DNA of 64,000 bases from Botryotinia globosa (GCA_014898425.1 RCSZ01000027.1:62001-126000); one strand, 5' to 3'. Counted from the first letter of the stretch, positions 10,738-24,100 are shown. Notes: generated by a model not told the origin, from the sequence alone. Program-made: numbers and translations.

Positions 10738-11102
10738 GATTGGTTGGTTGTATTTGGTTGGTTAGTAAGTGGGAAAAGAGAGGGGAAGATAGTTAGCTTA
10801 TCTAGTAGTCATCGTCATCAAAGAGTTTGTAGAAATTGTAGAAAGGTTGGCAAAGGCGCCAACTGGCTGAGTGGCTGTATCAATATTTACACTGTTGAAG
10901 TGTCATTGTCAATTTATAGCGGCAAGTTTGTAAATACATATATGTGACTATCTGGTGCCTGTGTGTATCAATTCTTTAGAGTTTCGTATAGTTTGAGCAA
11001 GAATCTACGCGTGAGTGAGTGAATGTTCTGGAGCTTGGCATTGTGCCAATGTTTCGGCAGAAAATTTATGTATGTTGTAAGGGTGATATGGTTGTATGGT
11101 AG
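10738..11102. other. Intergenic, nothing recognised
   Basis: Ordinary-composition DNA with only short open frames. No repeat or RNA gene was recognised. Confidence 0.5.
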
Positions 11103-11245
11103 GAGGGTGTGAGGGCGTAAGGATGTGAGGGTGTGAGGGTGTGAGGGTGTGAGGGTGTGAGGGTGTGAGGGTGTGAGGGTGTGAGGGTGTGAGGGTGTGA
11201 GGGTGTGAGGGTGTGAGGGTGTGAGGGTGTGAGGGTGTAAGGGTG
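11103..11245. repeat. 8-bp minisatellite GTGTGAGG
   Basis: About sixteen to seventeen near-perfect copies of GTGTGAGG, with imperfect units (GCGTAAGG, ATGTGAGG, GTGTAAGG) at both edges. G-rich, but not a telomere repeat. Confidence 0.95.
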
Positions 11246-11552
11246 TGAGAGTGATTGGATGATATGAATTATGTCTATGAGTTCATTTCGATGTTCACTG
11301 GATAATAAGTGATATCATGAATATGCAACTATCCCTCTCCTCTTTCAACCACCATACAATTCTGTATTAGAATTTGTTTGAAACTCTCCCTCCTCCATCA
11401 ATTAGACCTAACCCAATTTTCATCTATATCCATACTCGTCACTATTTGCTATAGTTAAAGAGGACGAAAGACACTCTACTCCCGCATGATCCGAGTTCTG
11501 TGATCTCTTGGTATGAATTCTCTCACTATAAAACATCTTCGAGGACAGCCAC
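11246..11552. other. Intergenic, nothing recognised
   Basis: No open frame, repeat or motif that I can support. The eroded minus-strand coding remnant begins just to the right. Confidence 0.45.
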
Positions 11553-12165
11553 TCATCGAATACTCCTGAAAATTCCCTTGCGATGTCTACATGGTTTAGA
11601 GCATATCTCGTGGTGAGATAACAAACGGCTCACTTTATGTGAATTTTGCGGTTCTGATTCAAGAAGTGCTTTTACTTCCTTGAGAAGCTCATCGTCGATG
11701 GATGGATTGATAGAGAAAATTTCTGTTATTCCTTGGTAGCCACGTAACTCGCTCAGCCATTAAATTCGTAGCTCTCCAAAGGCCACAATTGGAGCTTTTG
11801 TGTAGCCTGTCTTTCCATTTTCATCAACCTCTCTTTTCGTGAGCTGCATGTCCTAGCGCACTTTCTGCCATTGGTCCAAATCCTGAATCCAACCCCTAAG
11901 CCTATCAAGTATGTTGATACCCATTTTGCCACGAGAGGGCGAGTTGAAGATTCCTCACGACGCCTGAACTCCTCTAGGAGTTCGAATTTTTGAATATTTG
12001 CGCTTTTGTAAGAAGATATTGATGCACCATTCCCACGAAGCTGGAATGACGACAAAGGATGAAATACTCCTATCTAGATCACGCCCTGGTGCGAGTGCTC
12101 TCTCTGCTGGTGGTGGTGATATTATATCCGCTCCTCTAGTAGGGCTCGGCTAATAGTTTGTGTTG
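11553..12165 (-). pseudogene. Frameshifted minus-strand coding remnant, unknown family
   Basis: Three consecutive open segments on the minus strand look like one damaged protein. The first (from about 12150, one frame) reads into RDLDRSISSF. The second (12055-11753, shifted by one) contains ESSTRPLVAKWV and ends at a TGA. The third (11759-11553, back in the first frame) contains SIDDELLKEVKALLES. The two shifts compensate each other, and the composition (mixed charged and hydrophobic, few low-complexity runs) is protein-like. I do not recognise the family. An alternative is real exons separated by very short introns, but no convincing GT...AG pairs lie at both shifts. Confidence 0.45.
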
Positions 12166-12269
12166 ACGTTCGTCGTCAATCTTTTTATACCGGCTTACTT
12201 GATGCCGTTTTGACCACTTGGAAATATCATCTACTTCATCAAAATCCTCATCCACCCTTTTCTCTCTAA

Positions 12270-12969
12270 TCTTCTGTCCTTCTGCAGAGTTCTTTTGGGT
12301 TCCAACTTTCTCTCCGTGCGAAGGTTGCTGCTGTAGCTCATTTTCCTACCCCAAGTTCTTCCTCCGAATCGCCATTTGGAGTTGGCACAAACTCTACATC
12401 GTTTCCAAAGTCTCCTCACAATTCTGAAATAGATAAGGATGTAAAATTATGCATTGCGTTTGGTCAATCTCGACCAAGGAATACTTACGTTTTCTCTGCC
12501 ATTCAAACAGGGTGCGAAGATACGTACTATAGTCAACTTGAAGAATATTTCTTGTGAAGTCGAAGAATCAAAGACCTATATTTTACGCGAAGGTCAAGAG
12601 CTTTCGAATAAGGAAGATGTACGGTTGCAAGAGGGCATTGGTTCAACGGAGTTTGAGTTGCGAAAAGATAAACTACTTTATGCTTTGAAATGACACTCCC
12701 TGAACTACACGCAACGAGACTTGGCTGCTACTAGTCTTCATCAACCCCAGAGATATCTGGATAACGATCCCGATAAAGATTCGTGGCTATACATTGAAGG
12801 ATCTAGGATCCTCCCTTATGATCATCATTCACGCATGTCGATAACCTCCATCAAGTCTCTTCGTCGTGATAGCGAACAATCATGCAATTACACTTTTGAG
12901 TTGGGACTCTGGATGAACCATGCTATTCCGACACGCCATCGGGACACCGCAGAACAAATACCGCACTAA
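12270..12969 (+). pseudogene. Decayed plus-strand coding remnant cut off at a MITE
   Basis: One frame is open from 12270 to 12557 (Ser-rich, then a globular-looking part with CIAFGQSRPRNTYVF and CEDTYYSQLEE). The reading then continues in the next frame from about 12540 to 12969, interrupted only by a TGA at 12691-12693. The second part contains VRLQEGIGSTEFELRKDK and LDNDPDKDSWLYIEGSRI. So there is one frameshift and one internal stop. The reading ends at the TAA that is also the target duplication of the MITE at 12970, so the 3' end may have been lost by that insertion. The family is not recognised. It is oriented divergently from the remnant at 11553-12165. Confidence 0.5.
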
Positions 12970-13300
12970 GGGCCCGTTCGGATCGATTTTTTAATTTGTT
13001 GACTAATAATTTAGCCTAAATTTTGTAGATCTATAAAATGTAAAGTAATAAATGTTAACAAATATTATCAAATACTGATAAAAGTTATATTACAGATTTA
13101 ACAAAATTATTATACAAATTTTCAAATTTGTTAATCAATATAATATAGCTTTTTATAGCTCAATATTAGCGTTCAATAAAACACTTATATTATCAATATA
13201 AATTATTGATCAATATTTGTATTTAGTAAACGCTCATTTAGATCTATATTGTCAACAAATATAGCTCTACATCGCCTAAAAAATCGATCCGAACGAGCCC
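12970..13300. mobile_element. 331-bp MITE, PIF/Harbinger (Tourist)-like, TAA TSD
   Basis: Terminal inverted repeats start GGGCCCGTTCGGATCGAT on the left and end ATCGATCCGAACGAGCCC on the right (about 24 bp, one mismatch). The element is flanked by a direct TAA on each side (12967-12969 and 13301-13303). It has no coding capacity and an A+T-rich interior. A 3-bp TWA duplication with GGGCCC-type ends is characteristic of PIF/Harbinger-derived MITEs. A second copy lies at 14997-15357. Confidence 0.9.
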
Positions 13301-13615
13301 TAACTCTTCTCAATTTAATATAGAATTGAATTGAGAAGATTAACAATAAATTTATCAACATATTTGTTTCGTATTTAAACCTGAATTTAGTATATAGTAA
13401 TTGGAAAAAAGCATTTTGATATAAATGGCAAATTATTTTCAACTAAATTAAAAAAAAGTTTTTCTGGGTTTTTAGTATATATAAAAGTTATATTAACAAG
13501 AAGTAATATAACTTTACTAGATTTTGACAAAGTTACTTTATATCTTCCAAAGTGATTTAGAACATGATCAGTTTAATCACCACAATCAATCCTATCAGCA
13601 ACTTAGTCAACGGGA
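13301..13615. other. A+T-rich spacer, nothing recognised
   Basis: Here the base composition falls sharply compared with the left arm. An open frame on the minus strand crosses the MITE border and is spurious. Confidence 0.5.
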
Positions 13616-13927
13616 TTAATTCCCATCTCCGTAGGTATCATTAGAGTTATCAGGGTTGTCATCTGATAAACCTCCTGAAGCTCCTGATGATATAACTTTG
13701 CCAAAAACTGGCAAACTTATTTTATATCTTTCTGGTGATCTAAATTCATAGCCCCATGGGTTCTTTAGCTCTCTAACAGGTGGTATCTTCTCCGGAATAG
13801 GTACACGTGCATTTCCGAAACCTGTAGGTGTAGACTAATGATTGACTGAGAGTGGTTTTCGTTCTGTGACTTCGGGTTGTCTATCAAAAGGATTGGTCGT
13901 ATCGATATTGACATTCTCCTCGCAATC
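13616..13927 (-). pseudogene. Eroded coding remnant, unknown family, one TAG
   Basis: The minus strand is open for about 104 codons to a TAA at 13616-13618, broken by one TAG that a single C-to-T change from CAG would create. Readable blocks include PTGFGNARVPIPEKIPPV, LKNPWGYEFRSPERYKI and GGLSDDNPDNSNDTYG. No start codon or recognised domain. The block is richer in G+C than its surroundings, as expected for a surviving coding piece in an A+T-rich compartment. Confidence 0.5.
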
Positions 13928-14368
13928 CTGGGTTTAGTAGCTTGTGGTTTCGCACCAAGTTCAACAGATAGAATAGCTCATTTTGCAAATACAAACAACT
14001 ATATTTTACTAATTTGATACTCTAAAACTTAATACTTATTTCGATTATTATATTTCTATAATAAAAACTTTTAAAAGAATATTTTTGATAACTGTATTAA
14101 TATTGATATATATTATGATATTATAGAAATTTTTAGAACTCATAAAATATCAATTCTTTAATAATATTGAAGACTTATTTTTTGAGATGCTTAAAATTAC
14201 ATATAATTATTTCTTGAAATAATATATTAGTAATTATTGTATCAGATTATTTGGTTTTTTAAATTAAAAGTATTTATTAACATATTTATATTTACAACCC
14301 TAAATGAAAATCTTCCATAAAACTTTGTTGCTTTGAAAAGATCTTCTGGAAAGATGTAGTTCTATAGC
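13928..14368. other. A+T-rich spacer between two coding remnants
   Basis: A very A+T-rich stretch with no open frame or repeat that I can name. It separates two protein-like blocks that read in the same (minus) direction, so it may be a decayed intron, an insertion or lost coding sequence. Confidence 0.45.
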
Positions 14369-14647
14369 TCAACTAGTCATGAGTAGATCAATTAGATCCT
14401 TCGATTCTTCTTTGACACTTGGATCACGGGGAGTGTTGACGTTTGAAGGCATCTTGTATTTGTCAGGAAGGGGCGGGACTTTACTAGGTTTTGCTAAAGA
14501 GTCGTATCTATCGTCCTGCAACTGATCGATACTGGTATCTTTGAAAGCTCCTGTAACGGTGGGTGTTCCTGGTGGTGCCGGTGGCTATTTGGGTTGTTTC
14601 CCAGCTTGTCTAGAAATAATACCGGAAATATTTCCTGACTTGCCATA
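14369..14647 (-). pseudogene. Eroded coding remnant, possibly 5' part of the one at 13616
   Basis: The minus strand is open for about 93 codons ending MTS then TGA (14369-14371), with one internal TAG explicable as CAG to TAG. Blocks visible are YGKSGNISGIISRQAGK, PPAPPGTPTVTGAFKD, SKVPPLPDKYKMP and PSVKEESKDLIDLL. It reads in the same direction as 13616-13927, and both have Pro-rich K/R-V-P-x-P-(D/E)-K patterns, so they may be pieces of one gene or a tandem pair. Function unknown. Confidence 0.5.
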
Positions 14648-14996
14648 GTGTTGACAATAGGAATGAATGGAGGAAGTATAAAAAGTAAAAAGGGTTTTAA
14701 TTATTTAGTTAAGTGATTTGAGAAGGATATAGAAGACGTAGTATCCTCATATTCGTAGAATTTAAATATCTAAATTATATTTTGTCTAAAGAGCTAGCTA
14801 TATATAGAAGATAGTAGGCCTTATATAAGCACTACTAAAAGAGCTAGTCTATTTCGTATTCGCTTAGATTGTATATCATGGTCATTGAATTATAATTATT
14901 CACCTACGTTTACATAGTTAGCTTTTATATGAATAACGGAAATCAGCTGGAAAGAGGAATTCGAATTGAAATAGTAGTGAAACATTCTGGGAATAA
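14648..14996. other. A+T-rich spacer, nothing recognised
   Basis: No gene or repeat that I can support. The right edge is the TAA target duplication of the next MITE. Confidence 0.45.
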
Positions 14997-15357
14997 GGGC
15001 TTATTCGAATCGTTTTTTTACATTTATCATTGAAATGATTTAATAAATAAAACTTTAGTCTGAATTTTATTAATATAAATTCAGTTTTACAGTCTATAAG
15101 ATGTAGAATGAATTGATAAATACTAATCAAGATTATAGTGATACATTTAGTAAAATTATTGTATAAATTTTCGTATTTTGTTAATCTATATTTTATGAGT
15201 TTTATAGTTAAATATAGTATTTAATAATATAATTTCTTCCGATTTTGTTATTAATAACATTTTATAGATACATTAGCATTGAGTAAATGTTTATTTAGAC
15301 ATATGTTATCACTAAATGTAGCTCTATATTGTCTTAAAAATCGATTCGAACGGGCCC
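14997..15357. mobile_element. 361-bp MITE, second PIF/Harbinger-like copy, TAA TSD
   Basis: The right end, ATCGATTCGAACGGGCCC, and a RIP-altered left end, GGGCTTATTCGAATCG, are the same family as the element at 12970. TAA occurs directly on both sides (14994-14996 and 15358-15360). The interior shares blocks such as AAATTTTCGTATTTTGTTAATC with the first copy but is about 30 bp longer. Confidence 0.88.
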
Positions 15358-17270
15358 TAAACTTGATTGTTTATTTCCATTACAATATTAGTTATTTAGT
15401 ATAAACAAAATCAAGATTATACTGTTTGTATATATTCTTTTAACGTAATGGCTGTCTTTTGATTCAAATTATAACGAGTAGCAGATTGATGTAAGTAATA
15501 TTAGCGAAGGGTATTGTTCTAGTGATGATTCTGATTATAATAGGTTTGGAGAATGCTTCCTTAAAAGCAGCCCTCGACTATCAATTCATATGAGAGGTAG
15601 TGGGGTGATTGGATGCAATGAGGTGATTATTCCAGAAATAGTTATCTTCATTCGGCTCATTGCGAACCTCTTCGTCCCATATCCCATACCATCTCCCTAT
15701 CACCTACTCACATCTCTCTCCCTATCTCATTATCTCCGCTTCCCTTGCCACAGGAGTAGCTACAACATTAGTCATTCAACAAGTGTCACTGTGAACAGTT
15801 AGACTGACGCTTGATTGTACGAGTTACTTAAAGGTGCTACATTCAAAGCTAGATGTACCACCGCGCGGAAAAAACACTCTTGCAAACTGGGCTGTGAAAA
15901 TTATTCTTTTGTATGGAAAGCCCCTATGATTACCGTGAATTCAATCGCGTGATATGTAATGAAAATGGGATGTTTGGGTTTGGGTGGGAGACTTGATTTC
16001 CTGACAAACATATCTATCTACCTTGATATGACCTCAGTCTCATTATTATTGCTCTTTGGTATATTTTGCATATGCTTTTGAGTTCAAAATTGTGTTTATG
16101 CCTCTTTCGAAGTATGAACAGAGGTCTTTTGTTAAAGTTAAGCGTTGTGATGTGATGGAGGTTTGGGGGGAGAGATAAGGTAACGTATGCCCCACGTTTC
16201 TTCGAAAAGATCTTGCCACTATTTTGATGAACTTCTGCTTGGTTAGCAATTCTAAAAGGCGGTGTACCGACTGCCATACATCCGCCCATTGGTGATCCTA
16301 GAAGTCCCAAAATTTCGAGGATTTTCAGAAATTCGCCCAAAGCCACGTGGTGGTATGGAGAAACTTGCTTAGGTCATCCTCACCACAGTATTTTTAGGTC
16401 CACCAGGTCTTGAATACACGACATGAACATACGAGTACACTAGCATATTCAACATCATTGACTTAATTCGATTTGATTTGGTTTGATATGACTTGATCAC
16501 TTCAAAAGACACCTCACAGCTTGGAAGAGCTTTTTCGAAATCTACAATAACAAGCTTTTGCTTGGCTCTTCATAATTAAGAATGATAATAGCTTTTTCAA
16601 TATTGAATTTTAATTTTTTTTTGTTATTTCATAAAAATCATGAAGCTATTTGGAAATCCAAAGCTTCTTGAAAGGGAGATAGATCTATATAATAGCTGAA
16701 GTGAGGTAAATTCAATCTATACATTTAGAAAAGTGATGATGATTAAATTAATAGTAATATAACAGTATATGAAGTTCGCTACACTCTCGCTTATAGCTCA
16801 TATAGGGATGCGGAAAGCACCATTGAACCCAAACATCTAATAAATCTAATAAATTTAAGGTTCCTTATCTCTTTCATCGCATGGCTAATTCTTCGAAAGT
16901 TTCGAAACTTCAATTCAATTCTTCAATCCAACTCTTGAAATAATTATTCATTTAGTGAACTATAATTTATTAATAAAAGAATAGTATTATGAGAGATCAT
17001 CCTGCGAAATACTTTGGTTATATTCACCAAATTATCTCATATGTTCTTCTCTTTCTTCTTGTTGAGCTTCAAATCCAATTCTACATTTGATATTTTTGAT
17101 GCTTCTATATACACCTTACATGTTTTCTAGATCAATCAGCTTTCAGTTATAAATCGTGCTTTAAATTTTATGTATTAGGGATTGTCTCTCATTTCATTCA
17201 TATATCCTGCAGAAACTATAAGATTTTGGCACAATGATAGCTACCATCTATCCCATCCGCTCCTCCTTCT
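15358..17270. other. Mixed-composition region, no supportable gene
   Basis: Less A+T-rich than what follows. Open frames of 70 codons (15590-15802 plus) and 110 codons (16014-16346 minus) have no recognisable motif and remain unassigned. Around 16530-16680 there are AGCTT-containing blocks in both orientations that could be a short degenerate inverted-repeat element, but the arms do not align well. Confidence 0.4.
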
Positions 17271-17665
17271 TTACTTCATTATACATACTTGACAAGCAAT
17301 CTCACATCTTCTTTTCCATCTAAATCTTCCAGCCTCACATATTCTGTATCCATTCTCTTTAGACAAAAATGCATACAGTGCTTTCAGTCTCCTGAATTTC
17401 TTTACGGACTGTTCATCCCTAATTTTGTCGGCGTATTCTAGACACTCTTTATCAAACAACTTTGTGTCTACCCCGGCCCTATTCTCTCATTGAGGTTGCT
17501 ATCAGGCCATTAGAAGAAGGTAATGATGTATTGTAAGTCGCTGCAATGTTTCCATGGTAGATGTCGCATTCGCCATCCGATCGATTGATCTAATCGTCCC
17601 ACACTCTCCTCACCTGAGTTGTCCACGGTCATGGTATTCTTATGTCTCTCGGTCCGAGCTATACG
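17271..17665 (-). pseudogene. Decayed coding remnant with one frameshift and three stops
   Basis: On the minus strand one frame reads RIARTERHKNTMTVDNSG and GEESVGRLDQSI. A one-base shift near 17590 then leads into RMANATSTMETLQRLTIHHY, followed across TGA, TAG and TGA codons by GVDTKLFDKECLEYADKI and RRLKALYAFLSKENGYRI, ending at a TAA at 17271-17273. The stops are each one C-to-T change from Arg or Gln codons. The sequence looks helical and charged with no low complexity. I do not recognise the family. The consistent direction and protein-like composition argue for a real former gene. Confidence 0.5.
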
Positions 17666-18120
17666 TTGTAGGGACTATAACGAGTTAGTTACATCTAGAA
17701 TATGCTTGGGGGTATGGGTTGTATAGAGAATAAGTAATTGAGAGGTTATCTGTTTATTGAAATACTACATAAGTTATGGAAATTATATTATTTAGATATT
17801 ATTGCCTTTACTGTTTTTGATTTATTAAATATATGTTTTCATTACTCGATATGCTTTGAATTTTGCGTTTTTCTTTTCAACAAGTGCCTCTACCATATTT
17901 CCACCATTTTTATATTTGTTCTCCAAAATCTAACATATATTGTCTGTTAACATTATTCCATTTATACTTCTTATAATCAAATTTAGATTATACTCATGTT
18001 TATTTTCGTTTTCGATCTTGATCTTGATATGCTTTACTGTGAGTACTAGCATTAGGTTTCTGAGATCTCTAGTTTAATGATATTTATTCCTCTATGTCTA
18101 TTATATTTCTTTCATATAAC
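17666..18120. other. Spacer at the edge of the RIPped block
   Basis: Increasingly A+T-rich. A 70-codon open frame (17738-17950 plus) is Phe/Leu/Ile-rich and probably chance. It ends at the target duplication of LINE copy A. Confidence 0.45.
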
Positions 18121-18135
18121 TTAGAGTGGGTTTTA

Positions 18136-21100
18136 TAGATCGACACAACATCCCAAAATCAAGGTATCTTCGTATTTTCGATTTTATTATATAGAATTAA
18201 TTCTTTATATTCTTTATAAACCCTTTCATTTAATCTAATAATTACTTTTATAATAATATTATTAGATAATAGATTTATAATATCAGATTATTCCTTACAA
18301 TTATTAAACTTTAGATTTATATATTTATTGAATCTACAATTCTTATTTAATCTTAATTAATTTTATATAATTAAAAAAAAGAAAAACAAAATAAATATTT
18401 AAACATTTTTTTTAAAAAAATTAATTATTATAATCAAAATACTATTTCGAGTATATTAAATACTATCAAAAAACAATTTAATATTTTTAAATATAATATA
18501 AAAAATAAATATATAGTTATTATAAACCTTACAATATTACTTAATATTTTTATAATATTCTATACAAACATACCTAATATAACTTTTATAAAGGAATTTA
18601 TTAACTCTATAATTAATTTTATAATTATTATTATTTTTATCAATATTACTACTCTCTTTACATCTCTCAATATCTATATCTAACTTTTTATTTATATTAT
18701 ATCTACTACTAATTCTAAAACCTTTATAAAAACAAGTAAATTCAATAATACAAATAATATTAGAAATAATATATTCTTTAAACTCAGAAATATACAATTC
18801 AAAAAAACCTTTTATAACTTTATATCAAAAAGAAATTCTATTTCGAATTATATTTAATATTAAAATCAAAAATTATTTATTAAATATAAACTCTTAATTT
18901 AATTCAATTAATCTTTTATTTTTATTTTTTAATAATATTTTATAAAAATTATTGAAAACCTTTTTTTAACTAATATCCCAATAATCTCATTTATAACTAC
19001 AAATTAAATTATTATTTCTATAATTAATAATATTTATAATTTATTCTATAACAAATATAATCAATAAAAGATACTATAAATACTAAATATTATATCTCTA
19101 ATTATTCTAAAGATTTAATATAATTATATAATTATATAATTATAAAAATCTTTATTTTCTTTATAAATCTAAACAATAAAGCAATTATAATAAATAAGGT
19201 TTTTATTCTTAATAAAATCTTTATATAAACAAAGAAATATTCAATTATTATCAAATCCTTCAATTATAAAATTAGTAAATATTTTAATAGAATTATTTAG
19301 ATTATTTTATTTATTAAAATAATCTATCTTTTTATTTTCTTTAATATTAATAATCTTTTTAAATTAATTGAAAAGAAATATATTATAATTCAATATAATC
19401 CAAATTATTAAGAATACTATTCTTTTTTTAAATATAATCGATTTCCTTTTTATATTTATTATAACTATTAAATAAATATATATAAGAGATTAATAGATAT
19501 TAATTATATAATATTATCTAAATATATCAATTATTATAATCTATTCAAAATTAAATATAACAAATATTTTATTATTTTTCAATACAAAAATGATATTATA
19601 ATACTTTTTATTAAAAATAAATTCAAGGTTATTTAAAAGGTAAAAGAAATTCAATACAAAATAGTTAATATATTTGTTGAAATTCTCAAAGTAAAAATAT
19701 CTAATGTTTTTATAATTATAATTATAGAGTTTATTAATAAATATAAGTATAATATTATTATTATTTAATACGAATAGATTAAATCTATTCTTATTATTAA
19801 TTAAACTTTAGTCTGAGATTAGATATAAGCTTTTATGATTATAATTTAAATATTCATTTTTTTCTAAATAAAGGCTTCTAAATTATATCTAAAAATAAAC
19901 AAAGAAAAGAATAAGATTGCTTTTTGTTATATACAAAGCCTTAATAAATTTAATATACTCGATTTTGAAAATATATTCTATTAATATTAATATAATATAA
20001 TAAATTCTACAATAGAATTCGTAATCAATAAATCTAATAATACAACCTCTAGATTTATTAAACTAATATCAATAGAAACACTTCTATATATACAATAATT
20101 CTTGTAATCTTTAATATTTAATAAATCGATATTATTTATATTCAAAAACTCTAAACAATTATTAATATACAAATATAGAACTATTTAAACTATAATTATT
20201 ATATTTCAATAGACTCCTAGAATTTTGAAAATCCTGAAAAACCAAATTGCTTTTAGATTATAATATATATATATAAAGATATTGATTTATATATACAACA
20301 ATATTATTTTATATATAATAAAAACTTTCTTTAAATCAATATAAATAGGAGTATTATACTCAATTCGTATTATCAATCAGATAATAATAAAATAATTAAC
20401 TATATATTCTATTTGATTTGATTATCTCGATATTTGATAGAAAGTGATTTTAATATTTAATATTATATATTCGAATCAGAAATATAATTTAGATATAAAG
20501 ATTTGAATCTAATATATTGATTTAGTAATAATAATATAGATTTTATTAATATCCTTAATAAGTTTATATATAGGGCTGATTATATTATTGATTTTATTTT
20601 TTTAAATATTCCTTTTATTAGGATTATTATTAAAAAAGATATATATAGTAGTTTAGATTATAAAATATAAATCATTATTATTCTAAAATAGAGTATAACC
20701 TTATTGAAATAATATTATTATAGAATTCTAAAAACAGAATTAAAAAAACTTTTTAATTTAATATATATCAATATAATCTGTTTTTCTAATCCCTTCTTCT
20801 TTATAAACAAAATAACAATCGAAATATATATCATAGATTTTATAATGATAATAAATATTACTATTTATATAATTAATAAATCTAATAAAAAAAATAATAA
20901 AATTATATTGTAATAAATCCTCGAATATAAAAAAGTGTATCGGAATTATTTCTATAAATATAATACCTCAGATAAAGATATTTTTCAAATAATTCGAATT
21001 TTTTATAGAATAATTTAATAAATAAAATATAATTATTAAAAAAAAATTATAAATAAGATTAAAAACAATAAAAAGTTTTACAAAATTATTAATTAATATA

Positions 21101-24100
21101 AATTAGGATTTAGCCTGAAATCGCCCCTATTATATATTAATAAAAACTTTATTAAAAATATTATAAAAAAAACTAAAACTTTATATAAAAAGATTCTTGA
21201 TTACTTTAATACCTCTAATAACTTCGATTACAATCCCCTTGAAAATTAGAATGAATTGAATATTTTAAAGTAATTTTAATTTGTTTTAATAAAAAAGGTT
21301 GAATATAATATTATTAGAATTTTTAATATTTTATTAAATATTAATTATATTATAATACAAATATTCAAAGTCTATTAATTAATAATTGATAATATTCTAT
21401 ATAAACTTTATAATCAATATCTAATATTCAATTTTATTTTATAAATCTAAAAGTTTATTAAAATAATTATATTATTTAAGATTAATAAAAAGAATGAATC
21501 CTTTATCTACTTTTAATAACCAATTACACTCATTTTTTGTATTTTAAAAAATCTAAAAAGAATTATAATCTATTATCTAATATAAACCATATTAATCAAT
21601 AATATCCTTAATTTATAATATAAAAAAATCCTTCTTAAAAAAACTATTATAAATCTAATTATCTATTTTATATACAATATAAAAACCACCTTTTTCCAAA
21701 AATTAAAAATTACTATAATCACTATAAATATTCAAAATATCTTCAATACATTCCTAAAACGAAAACTATTGAAAAAAATAATTAAATAAAACTAATCCTT
21801 AACCCTTCTAAAACTAATCGATTTCTTTTTTATTAATTAATATATCCAAATTTATTTAAAAAATTTAATTATATTTAATTATAAGATTATATATAAAATA
21901 CTACAAAACTCTTCTTTCTTTTTAATTCTATATATACTATATCTAACTAAACTTATATCTTAAAATATAAAACTATACTTCAAATATATTAATAATTTTT
22001 ACCTATATTAGATCTCCCAATCTCTAAATTCCAATATCCTTACTCTAACAAATAATATAAAGAAAATCTTTAAATAAAATAATAATAATAAAATTGTTTT
22101 TATCCCCAAAAAACTTGAAATAATTTATTTTATTAAAAAAAAAGGAATTATACTTTTTTTTATATTATTAATAAAAAACTTATTATTATATCAATTATTA
22201 CAACCAAAAATAAAATATAATCTACTTTTAAATAGTTTAGAATTTAATTTAATAAAAAACTTTCTTTAAAAAATACATTATTATAAAAACTATTAAAATT
22301 AAAATAATAATATATTATATCTATAATCTTACAAAAATAATTAATAACCTTTTAACCTTAATTTTATATAAAACTATTATTACCTATATCATCCCCTTTC
22401 TTATATACAAAATTAAAATATAATTTAATAACAAAACAAAACTACTTTATATTCAATATACTATCTATAACTTTATTATCTTTTCTTAAATAAACTAATA
22501 TATCAATTTATTAAAATAAATATTTATTTTAATATTTAAAAATATACTTTCAATTTAAAAAATTACTTTAACAATTATTCTTTTTAAAAATATAAATATT
22601 CTATTTATTAATATAATATTAAATAAAATCAAACTTTATTTTATTATATATATTTAATTAATAAATATCTTTTATTTTATAATTCATCAAATTATATCCC
22701 TACTTATCACCAAAAATAAAAATATTAATTAATAATAAAAATCTAAAATCAAAATTCAATATCTAAAAATAATCTTATCTTATATTATATATCTCATATT
22801 ATAACCTTCACATTTCTTTTTAAAATATCAAATAAATTTAATAAAAAATATTAATAAAAAAATAATAACCACTAATTTTAAAAAATAATAGATTTATTTT
22901 CTTTTTAATAAGATTTCAATCTTTTCAAATAATTTTAAATAAATTATTAATAAAAAAAGGTTTATTGAATATAAATATATAATATATTAAAATAAAAAGC
23001 AAATCGCTATTAATTTGAATTCAATCAATAACACTTTATATATCTTTAATTCAAAAAAAATTGAGATTTATATAAATTTTAAATATACTTTAAAAATCTC
23101 CTTATTTAATAAATAATATTTATAACTCTATATCAATAATACTTTAATAATTTAATACCTATACAATAACATATCCAACTCTTTTCAATAAATCTTCTAT
23201 ATTTATCAAAATACTATATAAATCTTTAATATTAAGATTTATTAATTCTCTAAATATATAAATATTAAAAAAAAAACTATTAATAAACTTATTAATCTTA
23301 AAATCTATAAATCTATTTAAAATTTAAAATTTATTTTAATATCTATCATTAATAGAATAAAAATTATTATTAAAAAACTCTATAATTAAATAAAATAATT
23401 CTAAAAAAAAAATAACAATTCACTTTTTCAAATATTTATAATAAATAGAATTTAATCTATATAATTAAATTTCCTCTAAAATTAAATTTATTAAAAAAGA
23501 TATTATATTATATTCTAACTATATATACAAAATATAAGGATTTCATATAATATTATAAAAAGTTTTAATATCAAAACATTAATTTGAAATACTCCTATAA
23601 TTATTAAAAGATTTTTAAATATCTAATACTATATTATAAATTACTAATTTAATTTAGAAAATAATTTAAACAATTATTTTTACTTCTACTTTTATTAATA
23701 ATAAAAGATTTTAATTATCTTTTGTTTTTAATATCACAATTATTAATATTAACTAAATTTTTTAAAATCATTCGATTTTCTATTAATATTTGTTTTTATT
23801 AAAAATATTCGAATATCTTTTTTCTTTTTTTTTCTTTTTTTTTTTTCTTTTTAATTAAATCTTACTCTTTTTTTATCTAATTTAAATAATAATTAAAAAA
23901 TATAATAAAAGCTCTTTCCAATATTAATATATTTTATAAATATATATTTTTATAATTTATATTTATTTATTTTTAAAAAACTATATCTAACTTTTGAAAA
24001 TCCTGAAAATATTATTAGTTCTATTTCAATTAATAAAAAAGGAATTATTTAAATAAACTTTGATTTTTATATATATAAATTATTTTCTAAAATATTAAAT

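Noticed and set aside
11103..11245. GTGTGAGG array as an internal telomere repeat
   Set aside because: The unit is 8 bp and lacks TTAGGG; ordinary DNA continues on both sides.
16530..16690. Short inverted-repeat element with AGCTT blocks
   Set aside because: The arms match only in brief AAGCTT-type words; no clean ends or target duplication.
18537..18797. Minus-strand frame repeated in LINEs A and C (18537-18797 and 35685-35945) as a conserved gene
   Set aside because: The LINE sense strand is plus in these copies, as shown by endonuclease and RT motifs, the 3' tail and 5' truncation. The mirror frame is open because CAA/CAG-derived stops fall on the other strand.
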